From contig NZ_CP127294.1 in NCBI RefSeq assembly GCF_030285625.1, positions 2,614,001-2,678,000 on the forward strand: a DNA stretch of 64,000 nucleotides, given 5' to 3'. The stretch comes from Amycolatopsis sp. 2-15. Its GTDB lineage: Bacteria > Actinomycetota > Actinomycetes > Mycobacteriales > Pseudonocardiaceae. Below the pieces are notes generated by a model. It was given only the letters and a program-made list of their open reading frames with translations, had not been told where the DNA came from and did not search any database. Positions 42,861-50,341 of this stretch are shown here, piece by piece. The translations under genes were made by a program, and so were the position numbers. Within the stretch, counting starts at the first letter, position 1; each line of letters begins with the position of its first letter.

Positions 42861-43600
42861 GCACGGCTCCGGAACGCCTCGGTGGACTCGCGCACGGCGG
42901 CCGAGTGCTCGGTGATCAGCGCGTGGCTGACCTCCAGCTCCAGGGCCGATTCCAGGGCGTGGTCGAGGCCGGAGTCGAGCGCCCGCTTGGCCATCGTGGC
43001 GGCCTCGGCGGGATGGTGCGCGATCTTCTCGGCCCAGCCCAGCGCCAGTGTCATGAGCTCGGCGGCCGGCACGGCGGCGTTGACCAGGCCCAGGTCGTGG
43101 GCGCGCAGGCCGTCGAAGCGCTCGCCGAGCAGCAGCAGCTCCTTGGCCCTCATCGGCCCGACGAGCAACGGCAGCAGGCGCGAGGCCGCGCCCGTCACGC
43201 TCAGCCCGAGCGAGACCTCGGGGAAGCCGAACACGGCGTCGTCGGCGGCCAGTACCAGGTCGCAGCCGAGTGCGAACTCCGCGCCGGCGCCGAGCGCGTA
43301 GCCGTGCACGGCGGCGATCACCGGCTGTGGCAGTGCGCGCAGCTTCCGCGTCACGTCCTGCAGCCGGTCCAGCCGCGCCCGAGAGTCGCCTTCCGGGGTC
43401 GGCTCCTTGAGGTCGTGGCCGGCGCAGAAGGCGCGGCCGTTGCCGGACAGCACGACCACGCGGGCAGTGCTGCGCGAGACGCCGTCCAGCGCGGTCAGGA
43501 AATCGTCCACCAGCACGGGCGCCACGGCGTTGAGCCGCTCGGGGCGGTTCAGCCGGATGTGGGCGATGCCGCCCTCGATGGCGAGGTCCACGGTGCTCAT
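42857..43600 (-). CDS. Enoyl-CoA hydratase/isomerase family protein
   Basis: A 247-residue crotonase-fold protein. AFCAGHDLKEPTPE forms the first oxyanion-hole segment and AAVHGYALGAGAEFALGCDLVLAADDAVFGFPEVSLGLSV the second, with GAGAEFALGCDL as the CoA-binding core. The Glu of FGFPEVSLG sits where crotonases place a catalytic Glu. Probably hydrates or isomerises an enoyl-CoA made by the coupled ligase. First gene of the operon, with a -10 box (TAGGCT) 7 bases upstream of the ATG. Confidence 0.9.
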   Translation of the reverse strand: MSTVDLAIEGGIAHIRLNRPERLNAVAPVLVDDFLTALDGVSRSTARVVVLSGNGRAFCAGHDLKEPTPEGDSRARLDRLQDVTRKLRALPQPVIAAVHGYALGAGAEFALGCDLVLAADDAVFGFPEVSLGLSVTGAASRLLPLLVGPMRAKELLLLGERFDGLRAHDLGLVNAAVPAAELMTLALGWAEKIAHHPAEAATMAKRALDSGLDHALESALELEVSHALITEHSAAVRESTEAFRSRA

Positions 43601-43607
43601 GGCAGCG

Positions 43608-43613
43608 AGCCTA
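43608..43613 (-). promoter_or_regulatory. -10 box (TAGGCT) of the enoyl-CoA hydratase operon
   Basis: On the minus strand TAGGCT lies 7 bases before the ATG at 43600 (leaderless). The region upstream is the TCGATC palindrome. Confidence 0.5.
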
Positions 43614-43618
43614 GACGT

Positions 43619-43634
43619 TCGATCGATCGATCGA
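43619..43634. promoter_or_regulatory. Palindrome TCGATCGATCGATCGA between divergent promoters
   Basis: A perfect 16-bp palindrome made of four TCGA units, centred between the two -10 boxes (43608-43613 on minus, 43635-43640 on plus). A protein bound here would block both promoters. The operon's own TetR is the obvious candidate. Confidence 0.6.
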
Positions 43635-43640
43635 TAGGGT
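43635..43640 (+). promoter_or_regulatory. -10 box (TAGGGT), leaderless amidohydrolase promoter
   Basis: TAGGGT lies 7 bases before ATG 43648 and directly abuts the palindrome. Confidence 0.5.
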
Positions 43641-43647
43641 CTCGTTC

Positions 43648-45225
43648 ATGCGGGTCGACGCGGTGTACGAGAACGCCCGGCTGCTCACCGGGGAAGGCGC
43701 GCTCGCCGTGCTGCACGGCCGGGTGGTGGCGCTGGGTGAAGACGCCGAGGCGCTCTCCGCGCGCCGGCGGATCGACCTCGGCGGTGCGTACGTGGTGCCG
43801 GGCTTCCACGACGCCCACAACCACATGGCGTGGTTCGGCATGGGCCTCGACGACGTGCCGCTGAGCGGCTGCCGCAGCGTCGAAGAGGTCTACGACGCCG
43901 TGGCGCGCAGGGCCGCCGAGCTGCCCGTCGGCAGCTGGGTCATCGGCAGCGGTTACGACCAGAACAAGCTGGCCGGCGGCGCGCACCCGGATCGCCACGG
44001 CCTCGACCGCGCCGCGCCCGGGATGCTCGTGCGGCTCAAGCACACGTCCGGGCACATGACCGTGGTCAACTCCGCCGTGCTGCATCAGCTCGACCTCGCG
44101 CACGTGCCGGTGGGCGGCGACGTGGTGCTCGACGCCGCCGGGTCGCCGACCGGGCTGTTGCGCGAGCAGGCCCAGCTGCTGCTGCGGCCGCTGACCTACC
44201 CGGCGCCGGTGGAGTCCGTGGTCCGCGGCCTCGACCGCGCGAGCGAGCAGTTCTTGTCCGAGGGCATCACGAGCGTGCAGGAGGCCGGGATCGGCGGAGG
44301 GCTCGTGGGCGAGACGCCGGCCGAGCTCGCGGCCTACCAGCTGGCGCGCGAACGCGGGGTGCTGCGCGTGCGGAGCACCGTGATGGTGGCCGCGAGCGTG
44401 CTCCACGACCTGCCCGACGGCGCCGGGTTCGGCCTCGACCTGGGCCTGCGCACGGGCTTCGGCGACGAGTGGCTGCGCGTCGGCCCGATGAAGCTGTTCG
44501 CAGACGGTTCCCTGGTCGGGCGCACCTGCGCGATGCACGAGCCGTTCGCCGGCGAGCCGGACAACCGCGGCTACTTCCAGGTACCTGAGGAAGAGCTGGC
44601 GCGCACGATCCGTCTCGCGCACGACGCCGGCTGGCAGATCGCGACGCACGCGATCGGCGACCGCGCCATCACCGTGGTGCTCGACGCGTACGAGGCCGCG
44701 TTGGCCGCTTCGCCGCGCGAGGACCACCGGCACCGCATCGAGCACTGCGCGGTGCTGCAGCCGGCGGAGCTGGCTCGGCTGGCCCGGCTGGGGCTCATCG
44801 CGTCGCCGCAGGGGCGGTTCGTGAACGAGCTGGGTGACGGCATGCGCGCGGCGCTCGGCGAGGCTCGGGTGCCGTGGTGCTACCGCCTGCGCAGCGTCCT
44901 CGACGCCGGCTGCGTGCTGGCCGCCAGCTCCGACCGTCCGGTCGTCGACGGCGCGCCGTTGCTCGGCCTGGCCGACATGGTGCACCGGCGCACGTCGTCG
45001 GGGGCGCCGTTCTCGCCCGAGGAAGCGCTCACCCCGCAGGAGGCGCTGCGCGCGTACACCTACGGCTCGGCGTACGCGACCTTCGCCGAACACGACCTCG
45101 GCACGCTGGAGCCGGGCAAGCTGGCCGACTTCGTGGTCCTCTCGGGTGATCCACTGTCCACTATGGATGATCTCCGTGTGCTCGCCACCGCCGTAGGCGG
45201 CGAGCTGCGCTACGAGGCATCGTGA
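43648..45225 (+). CDS. YtcJ-like metal-dependent amidohydrolase
   Basis: A 525-residue amidohydrolase-superfamily enzyme. The N-terminal beta domain is followed by PGFHDAHNHMAWFGMGL, giving the HxH metal ligands. Other active-site blocks are KLFADGSLVGRTCAMHEPF, WQIATHAIGDRAITVVLDAYE, HRIEHCAVLQP and VLAASSDRPVVDG, the last giving the catalytic Asp. The C-terminus LGTLEPGKLADFVVLSGDP is typical. YtcJ-like enzymes act on N-formyl or cyclic amide compounds. It is divergent from an enoyl-CoA hydratase-ligase-TetR operon and shares its operator region, so it may degrade the same substrate. Confidence 0.9.
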   Translation: MRVDAVYENARLLTGEGALAVLHGRVVALGEDAEALSARRRIDLGGAYVVPGFHDAHNHMAWFGMGLDDVPLSGCRSVEEVYDAVARRAAELPVGSWVIGSGYDQNKLAGGAHPDRHGLDRAAPGMLVRLKHTSGHMTVVNSAVLHQLDLAHVPVGGDVVLDAAGSPTGLLREQAQLLLRPLTYPAPVESVVRGLDRASEQFLSEGITSVQEAGIGGGLVGETPAELAAYQLARERGVLRVRSTVMVAASVLHDLPDGAGFGLDLGLRTGFGDEWLRVGPMKLFADGSLVGRTCAMHEPFAGEPDNRGYFQVPEEELARTIRLAHDAGWQIATHAIGDRAITVVLDAYEAALAASPREDHRHRIEHCAVLQPAELARLARLGLIASPQGRFVNELGDGMRAALGEARVPWCYRLRSVLDAGCVLAASSDRPVVDGAPLLGLADMVHRRTSSGAPFSPEEALTPQEALRAYTYGSAYATFAEHDLGTLEPGKLADFVVLSGDPLSTMDDLRVLATAVGGELRYEAS

Positions 45226-45226
45226 C

Positions 45227-45574
45227 CTATCGCTTGCCCCGCTTGTCTTGCTTGCCGACGAACGCACACGCTTCGCGCGCCAGCGCGGGCCAGCCGAGCG
45301 ACGAGCCCTCGTCGAGCGTGAACCACTCCTTCATCGGCGTGCCCTTGTTCGCGTCGAACCGCACGCCATGGCCTTCGGCCACCAGCGCGTCGACGCGCGG
45401 TTTCGGCAGCTTCACCACGAGGTGTCCGCGCACGAGCATGGCGAAGATGCGGTTGTCCACGCGCAGGGCACTCGACCCGAACCCGCTCCCGGGCCGCGGC
45501 GGCTCGACGTCCTCGGCGTCTTCGCCGCCCAGCAGCTCGTCGATCAGGTCCTCGAACCGGTCTTCGGGGCTCAT
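45227..45574 (-). CDS. TfoX N-terminal-domain-like protein
   Basis: A 115-residue protein. The visible pattern, FGSSALRVDNRIFAMLVRGHLVVKLPKPRVDALVAEGHGVRFDANKGTPMKEWFTLD, matches the TfoX N-terminal / YjbR-like alpha-beta family found in many actinomycetes. Function is unknown; no competence genes are nearby. The first 35 residues are an acidic leader. ATG 45574 fits a TACGGT box 6 bases upstream. One base separates its end from the convergent amidohydrolase gene. Confidence 0.8.
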   Translation of the reverse strand: MSPEDRFEDLIDELLGGEDAEDVEPPRPGSGFGSSALRVDNRIFAMLVRGHLVVKLPKPRVDALVAEGHGVRFDANKGTPMKEWFTLDEGSSLGWPALAREACAFVGKQDKRGKR

Positions 45575-45580
45575 GTCCGC

Positions 45581-45586
45581 ACCGTA
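45581..45586 (-). promoter_or_regulatory. -10 box (TACGGT) for the TfoX-like gene
   Basis: On the minus strand TACGGT lies 6 bases before the ATG at 45574. Confidence 0.4.
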
Positions 45587-45629
45587 ACCGCCACCACCGA
45601 CAAGAACCGACAAGATTGGGGCTCCTCGC

Positions 45630-46070
45630 ATGCCCGTCCGCGACGCCGTCTTCGAAGACGCCGAAGAGATCTGCGCGCTCATCGAAGAGCACGCCCTGTA
45701 CGAGGACAAGCACGACCTGAAGCTCGACCGCGCCGAGATGAGCGGGTATCTGTTCGGGCCCGAGCCCAAGGCGTGGGTCGTCCTCGCGACGCCGCCGGGC
45801 CGCCCGGACGTGGTCGCGGGCTTCGCGTTCTGCAGCTGGAACTTCTCGACCTGGGAAGCGCGGCCGGGGATCTGGCTCGACGACCTGTTCATCCGCCCCG
45901 AACACCGCCGCCACGGGCTGGGCCGCGAGCTGCTCGACGAGCTGCGGTCACGCACCACCGGCCGAGTCGAGTGGGACATGCAGGCGGGCAACGAGAAGGC
46001 CGAGGCGTTCTACGAACAGCTGGGCGCGGAGCCCGTGCCGGGCTGGATCCGGTACCGCTGGCGGCCGTGA
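45630..46070 (+). CDS. GNAT family N-acetyltransferase
   Basis: A 146-residue acetyltransferase. The motif A turn is LDDLFIRPEHRRHGLGRELLDELR (R-R-x-G-L-G binds the acetyl-CoA pyrophosphate). The N-terminal EDAEEICALIEEHALYEDKHD and AGFAFCSWNFSTWEARPGIWLDD place it near spermidine/thialysine acetyltransferase-like proteins (SSAT group, family-level impression). The C-terminal VEWDMQAGNEKAEAFYEQLGAEPVPGW contains the conserved AxxFYxxLG. It is divergent from the TfoX-like gene. Confidence 0.85.
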   Translation: MPVRDAVFEDAEEICALIEEHALYEDKHDLKLDRAEMSGYLFGPEPKAWVVLATPPGRPDVVAGFAFCSWNFSTWEARPGIWLDDLFIRPEHRRHGLGRELLDELRSRTTGRVEWDMQAGNEKAEAFYEQLGAEPVPGWIRYRWRP

Positions 46071-46167
46071 GTGCCGCTGTCGGGACCACGCTGGGCCTGA
46101 CAGAGTCGTTCAGCGTTGAACCACATTCGGGCGCCCCACGGCGTCCGGACGGTGAGGGGTGAACCCG

Positions 46168-46173
46168 TATCGT
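46168..46173 (+). promoter_or_regulatory. -10 box (TATCGT), leaderless promoter of the DtxR-type gene
   Basis: TATCGT lies 7 bases before ATG 46181. Confidence 0.5.
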
Positions 46174-46180
46174 ATGCGGT

Positions 46181-46864
46181 ATGGAAGATGGTTCCGTCCG
46201 GAGGTCGTCGTCGGTCGAGGACTATGTGCGCGTGATCTACGGGCTCGTCGAGCGCGGTGAGGCGGTGACCAACGCGACGCTGGCGGGACGGCTCGAGGTG
46301 AGCCCTTCGTCGGCGTCGGGCATGGTCACGAAGCTTTCGCAGCTCGGGCTGGTGGCCCACGTGCCCTACCGGGGCATCGAGCTGACCGCGGAGGGGCGGC
46401 TGCTGGCGCGCTCGGTGCTGCGCCGGCACCGGCTGATCGAGACCTACCTCGTCTCCGAGCTGGGCTACACCTGGGACGAGGTCCACTCGGAGGCCGACGC
46501 GCTGGAGCACGCGGTGTCCGACCGGCTGGTCGAGCGCATCGCCGCGAAGCTCGGCAACCCCCTGCGCGACCCGCACGGCGACCCCATCCCGGCCCCCGAC
46601 GGCAGCATCGAGGAGGTGCCGATGCGCATCCTCGACGACCTGCCGCCCGGCGCCGTCGGCGAGATCGTGCGCGTGTGGGACACGGACCCGGAGCTGCTGC
46701 GCTACCTCACCGAGCACGCCATCGGCCTGGGTGAGCGCATCGAGGTGGTGGAGCGCCAGCCGTTCGGCGGGCCGATGGTCGTGAAGGTGGGCCAGCCGCC
46801 GGACGCGGCGACGCACGCGATCGGCAAGGAGATCGCGCAAGCGCTGTCTGTCGCGGTGCGCTGA
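46181..46864 (+). CDS. DtxR family metal-dependent regulator (IdeR/MntR-like)
   Basis: A 227-residue transcription regulator that senses Fe(II) or Mn(II). The winged helix-turn-helix spans about residues 8-70 (SVEDYVRVIYGLVERGEAVTNATLAGRLEVSPSSASGMVTKLSQLGLV). The dimerisation and metal domain has RHRLIETYLVSELGYTWDEVHSEADALEHAVSD with His and Glu ligands. From about residue 148 an SH3-like/FeoA domain follows. IdeR has Cys at a key ligand; none is visible at the RHRLIE stretch, so a Mn-type (MntR-like) sensor is possible. The target genes are not evident nearby. Confidence 0.88.
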   Translation: MEDGSVRRSSSVEDYVRVIYGLVERGEAVTNATLAGRLEVSPSSASGMVTKLSQLGLVAHVPYRGIELTAEGRLLARSVLRRHRLIETYLVSELGYTWDEVHSEADALEHAVSDRLVERIAAKLGNPLRDPHGDPIPAPDGSIEEVPMRILDDLPPGAVGEIVRVWDTDPELLRYLTEHAIGLGERIEVVERQPFGGPMVVKVGQPPDAATHAIGKEIAQALSVAVR

Positions 46865-46930
46865 GCTGTTCTGGTTCGGGGCTGAGCTGTCAGCGCCGAG
46901 CTGCTCTGGGCTGAGCGGTGCTCGGCTGGG

Positions 46931-47020
46931 GGCAGGGCCCACCCTGACAGGGGGCCGCCCAAGATCCATTCTACCGGCGCGCACCGACAAAACCCGGTGC
47001 TCACCGGAGTTGTCCACAGG
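46931..47020 (-). repeat. Dispersed ~95-bp element, copy C (minus strand)
   Basis: Read on the minus strand: CTGTGGACAA, then TTGTCG-N11-TAGAAT, with GCGCGCCGGTAGAATGG identical to copy B over CGCCGGTAGAATGG, then a G/C-rich hairpin segment. The distance from the TGTGGA to TAGAAT is about 45 bases, against about 56 in copies A and B. No gene follows in this orientation; the DtxR gene's 3' end does. Confidence 0.55.
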
Positions 47021-47122
47021 CAACCGAGATCGCCGATTCCGCGCTGAGCGAACCTGCGCCGACGGGCGTACGCGCCGGTGTCGCTCCTCGGCGGATGTGG
47101 GCTACCCCCGCCGGAGCTGACG

Positions 47123-47953
47123 ATGGTCGCCATGACCACCAAACCGTTCCGCTTCGGGATCGTCGCCGGGTACGCCCCCGACCTCAAGGCCTGGACCGAC
47201 CAGGCCCGCCGGGTCGAGGAGCTCGGCCTCGACACCCTGCTCGCCACCGACCCCGTCGGCGACGCCGACCCGCTCACGCTCGTGCCCGCGGCCGCCGCCG
47301 TCACCAGTCGCCTCACGCTGGGCACCTTCGTGCTCGCCGACCCGTTCCGCGACGGCCGCCAGCTCGGCTGGCAGGTGTCCACGTTGCACCGCGTGACGGG
47401 CGGCCGATTCGAGCTGGGCCTGGGCGTCGGCCGGCCCGGCGCCGGTGGGTTCGCCCGCGGCCTGGGCCGCGAGTTCGCGGCGCCGGGTGAGCGCATCGCG
47501 CGCCTGGCCGACACCATCGCGTTCCTGAAGGAGACACCCGAGCGGCCGCGGCTGCTGCTCGCCGGCGGCGGGCCGAAGATGCTCGCGCTCGCCGCGCGCG
47601 AGGCCGATGTGATCACTCTGTCGTGGGCACCCCAGACCACGGAATCCGAAGCCGACTCTATTGTGGACAACCTTCGTGAAATGGCGGGCACGCGATTCGC
47701 CGACATCGAACTTTCGGTCAACTTGATAGCCGTCGGAAATGCGCCGGCACCGCAGATCGCGAAGTACACCGGAGTGGACGTTCCCGAGCTCGCCGCCGGC
47801 GGCGCCGTCACGGTTCTTCCGGAAAACCGGGCTGCAGCAAAGGAAACTCTTCTCCGGTGGCGCGAACGGTGGGGGATTTCCTACGTCACCGTCAATTCCG
47901 GCTACGCAGAAACCCTTGCGGAGATCGCTCGTTCTCTCACCGCAGGCGGGTGA
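47123..47953 (+). CDS. LLM-class F420-dependent oxidoreductase
   Basis: A 276-residue luciferase-like monooxygenase fold protein. FRFGIVAGYAPDLKAWTDQARRVEELGLDTLLATDPVGDADPLTLV at the N-terminus, the LTLGTFVLADPFRD strand, GGRFELGLGVGRPGAGGF and LLAGGGPKMLALAAREADVITL are the usual F420-binding LLM blocks. Length is a little short for the class (often 290-340). Starts at ATG 47123 with GGAG 6 bases ahead. It stands alone between the repeat element and the XRE gene; its substrate is unknown. Confidence 0.85.
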   Translation: MVAMTTKPFRFGIVAGYAPDLKAWTDQARRVEELGLDTLLATDPVGDADPLTLVPAAAAVTSRLTLGTFVLADPFRDGRQLGWQVSTLHRVTGGRFELGLGVGRPGAGGFARGLGREFAAPGERIARLADTIAFLKETPERPRLLLAGGGPKMLALAAREADVITLSWAPQTTESEADSIVDNLREMAGTRFADIELSVNLIAVGNAPAPQIAKYTGVDVPELAAGGAVTVLPENRAAAKETLLRWRERWGISYVTVNSGYAETLAEIARSLTAGG

Positions 47954-48027
47954 GTGCCCTTCCGATCATGCTGACTCCGGCCTACGCTCCGAGGTTTCGG
48001 GAAGCGACATGGTTCGGAGCGTGTGCG

Positions 48028-48360
48028 ATGACCGGTCAGCGAACGTCGACGATGGACAGGGCGGAAACGGCGGAACGGGATCTCGGGCGGCTGCTCGAGG
48101 CCGGTCCGTTCGCGGACGCCCTGCGTGCGGCAATCAGAGCGAGGGGGTTAGGACTGGACAGGATCAGGTATCGCTTGCGTGGCAGGGGAACTTCCCTGAG
48201 TCTCGCGACATTGAGCCACTGGCAGTCGGGCCGGTGCCGGCCGGAGCGGCCGGAATCGTTGCAGGCCCTAAGGAATCTCGAGGACATCCTCGGGGTACCG
48301 CCGAATTCCCTGCGCCGCCTGCTCGGGCCCCCGCGCTCACGCGCGCAGTTGCACAGATGA
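48028..48360 (+). CDS. Short XRE-type helix-turn-helix protein
   Basis: A 110-residue protein with a single DNA-binding domain: FADALRAAIRARGLGLDRIRYRLRGRGTSLSLATLSHWQSGRCRPERPESLQALRNLEDILGVPPNSLRRLLG. The SLATLSHWQSGRCRPERPESL pattern is typical of actinomycete XRE regulators that normally carry a ~250-residue beta-rich C-terminal domain. Here the frame stops directly after the HTH, so it is either a natural short form or a truncated gene. ATG 48052 is an alternative start. A long minisatellite begins ~170 bases downstream. Confidence 0.55.
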   Translation: MTGQRTSTMDRAETAERDLGRLLEAGPFADALRAAIRARGLGLDRIRYRLRGRGTSLSLATLSHWQSGRCRPERPESLQALRNLEDILGVPPNSLRRLLGPPRSRAQLHR

Positions 48361-48526
48361 TTCTGTGTTCTCTGCCTCGGCTCCGCCGAGGCGTGCGAGA
48401 TCGCCTTTGAGCCGGCTTGTCGATCGAGCGGCCGGATCGGCCTGGCGGCCGATCGCGCCGCCCAATCCAGAAACCGGCGCGATCTCGCTCCGGGGCTGGG
48501 TTTGAGGGCTGGGGCAGGGCGATGCT

Positions 48527-49030
48527 GCTCGGCCTGCTCGGATTGTGGGCACGGCGGGGCGGCGGGAGTGCGCGGTCTGGCCGGGTTGAGGGGCAAGCCG
48601 AAAGTGCGTGAGTGCGCGGCCTGCTCGGGTTGAGTGGCTTGGTCGGGGTGGTGCGAGGCCTGGCCGGGTTGAGGGGCAGGACGGAAGCGCGTGAGTGCGC
48701 GGTCTGGCCGGGTTGAGAGTGGCTCGGACGGGCCGGCGGTGCGCGGTCTCCGGGTTGAGGGGCTTGGGCGGGGCGTGAGTGCGTGGCCTGGCCAGGTTGA
48801 GCGGCTCAGGCGGGGCGGCGGTGCGCGGTCTGCTCGGGTTGCCGGGCAAGTTGGGAATGCGCGAGTGCGTGACCTGGCCAGGTTGAGTGGCCTGGGCACG
48901 GCGCGAGTGTGCGGCTTGGCCAGGTTGCGGGGGCTTGAGCAGTGCGGGAGCGCGTGGCCTGGCCGGGTTGAGTGGCCTGGGCGGGGCGGCGGTGCGCGGC
49001 CTGGCCAGGTTGAGGGCGAACCCGAAGTGC
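48527..49030. repeat. Minisatellite: about 12 degenerate ~42-bp tandem units
   Basis: Successive units begin near 48,527, 48,570, 48,612 and so on. Each carries the plus-strand core CTGG/CTCG-CC-n-GGTTGAG (for example GGCCTGGCCGGGTTGAG) followed by a variable G-rich part ending GAGTGCG or GGCGGTGCG. Units differ at roughly a third of positions, so the array is old or the sequence is under little constraint. On the minus strand it produces a long repetitive Pro/Arg/Thr open frame that I do not regard as a gene. Confidence 0.75.
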
Positions 49031-49054
49031 GCGGGGCCACGGATAGCCGATCTC

Positions 49055-49060
49055 TACGAT
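49055..49060 (+). promoter_or_regulatory. -10 box (TACGAT), leaderless alcohol dehydrogenase promoter
   Basis: TACGAT lies 7 bases before ATG 49068, 25 bases after the minisatellite. Confidence 0.5.
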
Positions 49061-49067
49061 CGGTTCC

Positions 49068-50123
49068 ATGCGTGCCGTCGTGATTCAGGAGTTCGGGGTG
49101 CTGCCCCAGGTGGTCGAGGTGCCGGATCCGGTGGCGCCGCCCGGTGGGGTGGTGATCGCGGTGGAGGCCACGGGGGTGTGCCGCAGTGATTGGCACACGT
49201 GGCAGGGCCACGACGAGGCCGTGAAGCTGCCGCACGTCGCCGGGCACGAGTTGGCGGGGCGGATCGCGGCGGTCGGTGCGGGCGTGCGCGGCTGGGAGGT
49301 CGGCGCGCGGGTGACGGTGCCGTTCGTGTGCGCGTGCGGTGGCTGTGCGCAGTGTGCGCGCGGTGACCAGCAGATCTGCGACGACGAGTTCCAGCCGGGC
49401 GCCACCCATTGGGGGTCGTTCGCGGAGCTCGTGGCGATCGAGCACGCGCAGGCCAACCTCGTCGCGCTGCCGGACGCGATGTCGGCGGCGGAGGCGGCTG
49501 CGCTCGGCTGTCGCTTCGGCACGGCGTTCCGCGCGGTGCTGCGGCAGGGCGGAGTGCGCGCCGGCCAGTGGGTGTCCGTGTACGGCTGCGGCGGCGTCGG
49601 GATCTCCGCCGTGCTGCTGGCCGCTGCGGCGGGCGCGAAGGTCGTGGCGGTGGACGTCTCGCCGGCCGCGCGGGCGCTCGCCGAGCGTTCGGGTGCGGTG
49701 CTGAGCGTGGACGCGGGCGCGTTCGACGGGCCGGAAGCGCTTGCCGAGCACGTCCGGTCGCTGACCGGCGGTGGCACCCACGTGTCGCTCGACTGCCTGG
49801 GCTCGCCGGCCACGTGCGCCGCGTCGGTCGGCAGCCTGCGCAAACGCGGCCGCCACGTGCAGGCGGGCCTGATGCCGCCCGCGCAGGGCGTCGCGCCGAT
49901 CCCGATGCATCGGGTTATCGGCGGCGAGCTGGAGATCGTGGGCATCCACGGCCTGCAGGCGCACGAGTACCCGGAGTTGCTGAGCGTGGTCGAGCGGTCG
50001 GGCATCGACCTCGCGGGCCTGATCGGCACCCGGATCGGCCTCGACGACGTGCCGGCCGCGCTGGCCGCGATGAACGACCCCGTGCCCGCGCGGGCAGGCG
50101 TGACCGTGGTCGAGTTCAGGTGA
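49068..50123 (+). CDS. Zinc-dependent alcohol dehydrogenase (medium-chain)
   Basis: A 351-residue MDR enzyme. Catalytic zinc ligands: Cys in TGVCRSDWH and the His/Glu of AGHELAG. Structural zinc loop: CACGGCAQCARGDQQIC. The NAD(P)-binding Rossmann motif is YGCGGVGISAVLLAAAAGA. MPPAQGVAPIPMHRVIGGELEIVGIHG is the substrate-domain end. It oxidises a primary or secondary alcohol; the substrate is not predictable. The single-gene transcript starts at a leaderless promoter next to the minisatellite. Confidence 0.9.
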   Translation: MRAVVIQEFGVLPQVVEVPDPVAPPGGVVIAVEATGVCRSDWHTWQGHDEAVKLPHVAGHELAGRIAAVGAGVRGWEVGARVTVPFVCACGGCAQCARGDQQICDDEFQPGATHWGSFAELVAIEHAQANLVALPDAMSAAEAAALGCRFGTAFRAVLRQGGVRAGQWVSVYGCGGVGISAVLLAAAAGAKVVAVDVSPAARALAERSGAVLSVDAGAFDGPEALAEHVRSLTGGGTHVSLDCLGSPATCAASVGSLRKRGRHVQAGLMPPAQGVAPIPMHRVIGGELEIVGIHGLQAHEYPELLSVVERSGIDLAGLIGTRIGLDDVPAALAAMNDPVPARAGVTVVEFR

Positions 50124-50240
50124 CGCAGTGTGATCTCACCTGGTCAGCGTGTCACGTGTCCATCTTGTAGCTGATCGACACCTGGCCTGTGACACCCGAG
50201 TGTGGGAGTGTCAGGGCGGCGGTTGCGGCGAGGGGTGCCG

Positions 50241-50282
50241 CCGCAGGAGCACCCGGCTGGACCCTTCGGGTAGCTCCTGCGG
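50241..50282 (+). promoter_or_regulatory. Strong hairpin in the alkB leader
   Basis: A 15-bp stem with a one-base bulge: CCGCAGGAGC-ACCCG pairs with CGGGT-A-GCTCCTGCGG, loop 11 bases. It is 60 bases before the alkB start and 118 bases after the alcohol dehydrogenase stop, so it may terminate the latter or attenuate the former. Confidence 0.5.
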
Positions 50283-50341
50283 TCTGCCGCTCCTCGCTCT
50301 GCCGCAACCCCGGGTGGCAACCTTTGCGAGAATGCTCCGCG

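Noticed and set aside
48527-49030. CRISPR array
   Set aside because: The units share only a degenerate core, vary along their whole length, have no constant repeat, and no cas gene is near.
48036-49964. A 642-codon minus-strand open frame through the minisatellite and the alcohol dehydrogenase
   Set aside because: It is made of low-complexity Pro/Arg/Thr sequence from the repeat array plus the antisense shadow of a real gene. GC-rich DNA often leaves such frames open.
50221-50290. Riboswitch or Ada-box in the alkB leader
   Set aside because: The sequence forms a simple hairpin and does not match a known aptamer or a recognised Ada site.
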